From positions 1-31,775 of the forward strand of contig JAADVB010000216.1 of the NCBI GenBank assembly GCA_023334545.1: a stretch of 31,775 nt of DNA, given 5' to 3'. Below are positions 30,383 through 31,775 of this stretch, piece after piece. The stretch's first letter is position 1, and each line of letters begins with the position of its first letter. The DNA comes from Salisapilia sapeloensis (Eukaryota > Oomycota > Peronosporomycetes > Peronosporales > Salisapiliaceae). The position numbers and the translations under genes are program-made. Below the pieces are notes generated by a model. The model saw nothing but the letters and a program-made list of their open reading frames with translations, was not told the DNA's origin and did no database searches.

Positions 30383-31238
30383 TTACGAAACCTCAAACGC
30401 AGCATTCGTCCGCCATGATGCCAATTCTTCTACTTCCATCGGCTTTAGTAGTCGTGGGCGAGCTGGACGATGACAACGACGTAGCCATGCATTCACGAGC
30501 ATCGGTGGCTGCCGTCTTGAGCCTACATGCGTCGCGACGCCCCAGCCGATGATGACGCCGACGACGACCCCTGCCAAGATCTGCATCGGCCGCAGCCACG
30601 TCTCGTCCTCCTGCTTCCGTTTCTGATGCTGTCGAGAGGAAGGATAGCTACTCGTATTCGCAGCTGCTAGTTTACGTAAGATCATGGAGCTCTCTCGAGA
30701 GATATCGACTAGAGGTGAAGGAGCGAGGACTCGAGGCAAGCTCGAGACTGGAGAGTCTGCTTGGGAGGTAGGCGAGTGGTCGTCTGTGTCGCCACTAGAC
30801 CATGACCGACGGTGCTGAGGCTGCACAACAGAGGCTCCGTGTTCAGCTACTTCTTCTTCCAACATGACCGAGCTGAGCATATCCCAATCACCAGTTTCAC
30901 CTATTAGCATGCTGTCTTAGCTCCTTTTCCATGCACTAAAGGATGATTTCGTACGGTTACTAGTATCAATAGGTGCTCGGTCTAACTCATTCAGCCATTG
31001 CGTAGCTTGCGGACTATCGATTTGACCCAATACACGCCGCAATAAGCTGCACATCCATCGTCACATGAGCACGTCATATCGAGTTATCAGGTACACTCGA
31101 CACATACTGCTCACTCCGAGACGCCCTCGCAGTCGCAGTTCTCGCTCGATTCTGTGCCAACACTAGAGCCTCTCCAACTCGTCTCAAAGCCTGCATATCC
31201 ATCTCCGAGTATGCACGTACATCCTGCCTCGACTGCAT
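30383..31238 (-). CDS. Single-span membrane protein of unknown function (3 exons, start uncertain)
   Basis: Minus-strand exons 31238-31108, 31046-30961 and 30900-30383 (introns 61 and 60 nt) give 244 residues if translation begins at the ATG at 31238. The N-terminal 65 residues are helical (RRVGEALVLAQNRART, then LLRRVLGQIDSPQATQWLNEL). An acidic, then Ser/Pro-rich stretch follows. One clear membrane helix, MQILAGVVVGVIIGWGVATHV, lies near 178-198, and a basic tail ends NAAFEVS. It may be a type II or tail-region-anchored protein of an internal membrane. It is not recognised as a SNARE or other known family. The splices are supported by phase: SE|H..LLRRVLG and IDT|S..ETGDW both keep the frame. 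An upstream exon cannot be excluded, because the frame is open for 13 further codons before 31238. Confidence 0.6.
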
Positions 31239-31440
31239 CCTCTCGAGACGTAAGAACGCTTCTATTCCCTTCCACAAAACTCTCTTCTCTCACATCATAC
31301 AAACTTCCTCATAAACTCCAAACCCCTACAAACACCAAGTACTCCAGATTAAAACCACAGAATATGTTGTACATAAGGAGGTGGAAACCTTCTAGACTTG
31401 ATCATTGTATACGAATCAAATCCGAACGTCGAGTCAACAC

Positions 31441-31453
31441 CATTTTGGAATTT
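31441..31453 (+). promoter_or_regulatory. Inr/FPR core promoter of the catalase gene
   Basis: CATTTTGGAATTT matches 12 of 13 positions of the oomycete Inr+FPR element CATTYYNCAWTTT and ends 31 nt before the ATG at 31485. It is the best promoter match in the window. Expected transcription start is within or just before it. Confidence 0.6.
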
Positions 31454-31484
31454 GACCGCCGGAACGCAGATTGAAGCTAACAAG

Positions 31485-31775
31485 ATGCCGAAGAAGGAGA
31501 CGTTAACGACGAGTAACGGTGCGCCTATGCCCAAGGACGGACTCACGGCCACTGCGACGGCTGGTAGCAAGGGCCCTGCCTTGCTGCAAGACTTTGCCTT
31601 TATCGACCAGATTTCCCACTTTGATCGGGAGCGTATCCCGGAGCGCGTGGTGCATGCCAAGGGCGCCGGTGCCTTTGGGTACTTTGAAGTGACGCACGAC
31701 GGCATCCAGGACTACTGCAAGGCCAAGATGTTTGCTCAGAAGGGCAAGCGTACGCCGGTTGCCATGCGATTCTCG
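31485..31775 (+). CDS. Catalase, N-terminal part (3' truncated by the window edge)
   Basis: An open frame of 97 codons from ATG 31485 runs off the right edge. It reads [14 protein letters not shown], then the clade-typical [39 protein letters not shown] and [10 protein letters not shown]. It matches the start of monofunctional haem catalases: the [19 protein letters not shown] segment contains the distal catalytic His, and the chain ends just where the RFS motif begins. Catalase breaks down hydrogen peroxide to water and oxygen. The haem-ligand Tyr and any C-terminal peroxisome signal are outside the window. The N-terminus shows no signal peptide. Codon choice is strongly biased to C/G endings, as in EF1B-gamma, suggesting high expression. 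It is divergent from the membrane protein gene, with about 246 bp between starts. Confidence 0.93.
   Translation, partial: MPKKETLTTSNGAPMPKDGLTATATAGSKGPALLQDFAFIDQISHFDRERIPERVVHAKGAGAFGYFEVTHDGIQDYCKAKMFAQKGKRTPVAMRFS

Noticed and set aside
30290-30386. Possible intron fusing the membrane-protein gene to the EF-hand gene
   Set aside because: A plausible donor (GTAATG) and acceptor (TTTCAAG) exist, but the phases do not match and the join would meet a stop codon.
31349-31705. Minus-strand frame opposite the catalase start
   Set aside because: The plus strand encodes clear catalase sequence over the same bases.

Overview
The window is a gene-dense piece of nuclear DNA from a eukaryotic microbe, most probably an oomycete (Peronosporales/Pythiales type). 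The evidence is short introns (49-65 nt, GT...AG) in most but not all genes, very small intergenic gaps, genes packed on both strands, and sequences resembling the oomycete Inr/FPR core promoter (CATTYYNCAWTTT) 20-40 nt upstream of several start codons. I cannot resolve the species. No rRNA, tRNA, transposon, CRISPR array or bacterial-style operon was seen.

Layout, left to right: (1) 1-122, 3' end of a gene with perfect 42-bp coding repeats. (2) 894-2108 (+), elongation factor 1B gamma. (3) 3186-4400 (+, 3 exons), Tsr3, the 18S rRNA aminocarboxypropyltransferase, convergent with (4) 4433-6989 (-, 3 exons), a MAP kinase with a TEH activation motif, an enlarged activation loop and a long tail. 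(5) 7154-7612 (+), a small orphan membrane protein. (6) 7657-9143 (-, 5 exons), histidinol dehydrogenase. (7) 9663-11165 (+, 2 exons), GH1 beta-glucosidase. (8) 11609-12705 (+, 2 exons), a DMT/EamA transporter. (9) 13049-14335 (+), a bZIP transcription factor. (10) 14384-21805 (-, one exon), a 2473-residue channel with four concatenated six-helix/cyclic-nucleotide-binding units. (11) 22076-22907 (-, 3 exons), a Lys/Glu-rich protein. (12) 23037-28797 (+, 2 exons), a RalGAP-alpha-like GTPase activator. (13) 28892-30362 (-, 3 exons), an EF-hand/coiled-coil protein. (14) 30383-31238 (-, 3 exons), a single-span membrane protein. (15) 31485 to the right edge (+), the start of a catalase.

The genes do not form one pathway. 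Housekeeping functions (translation elongation, rRNA modification, histidine synthesis, catalase) are mixed with signalling genes (MAP kinase, cyclic-nucleotide-gated channel, RalGAP, bZIP, EF-hand). The most unusual object is the four-in-one channel. Only its second unit keeps the K+ filter GYGD; the others read GLYD, GSRD and FYGD, and only units III and IV keep a canonical cyclic-nucleotide pocket. It recalls the pseudotetrameric CNGK channels of sea-urchin sperm, but with an asymmetric filter. Splice sites were placed by eye from reading frame, GT/AG and family conservation, and have not been checked against transcripts.
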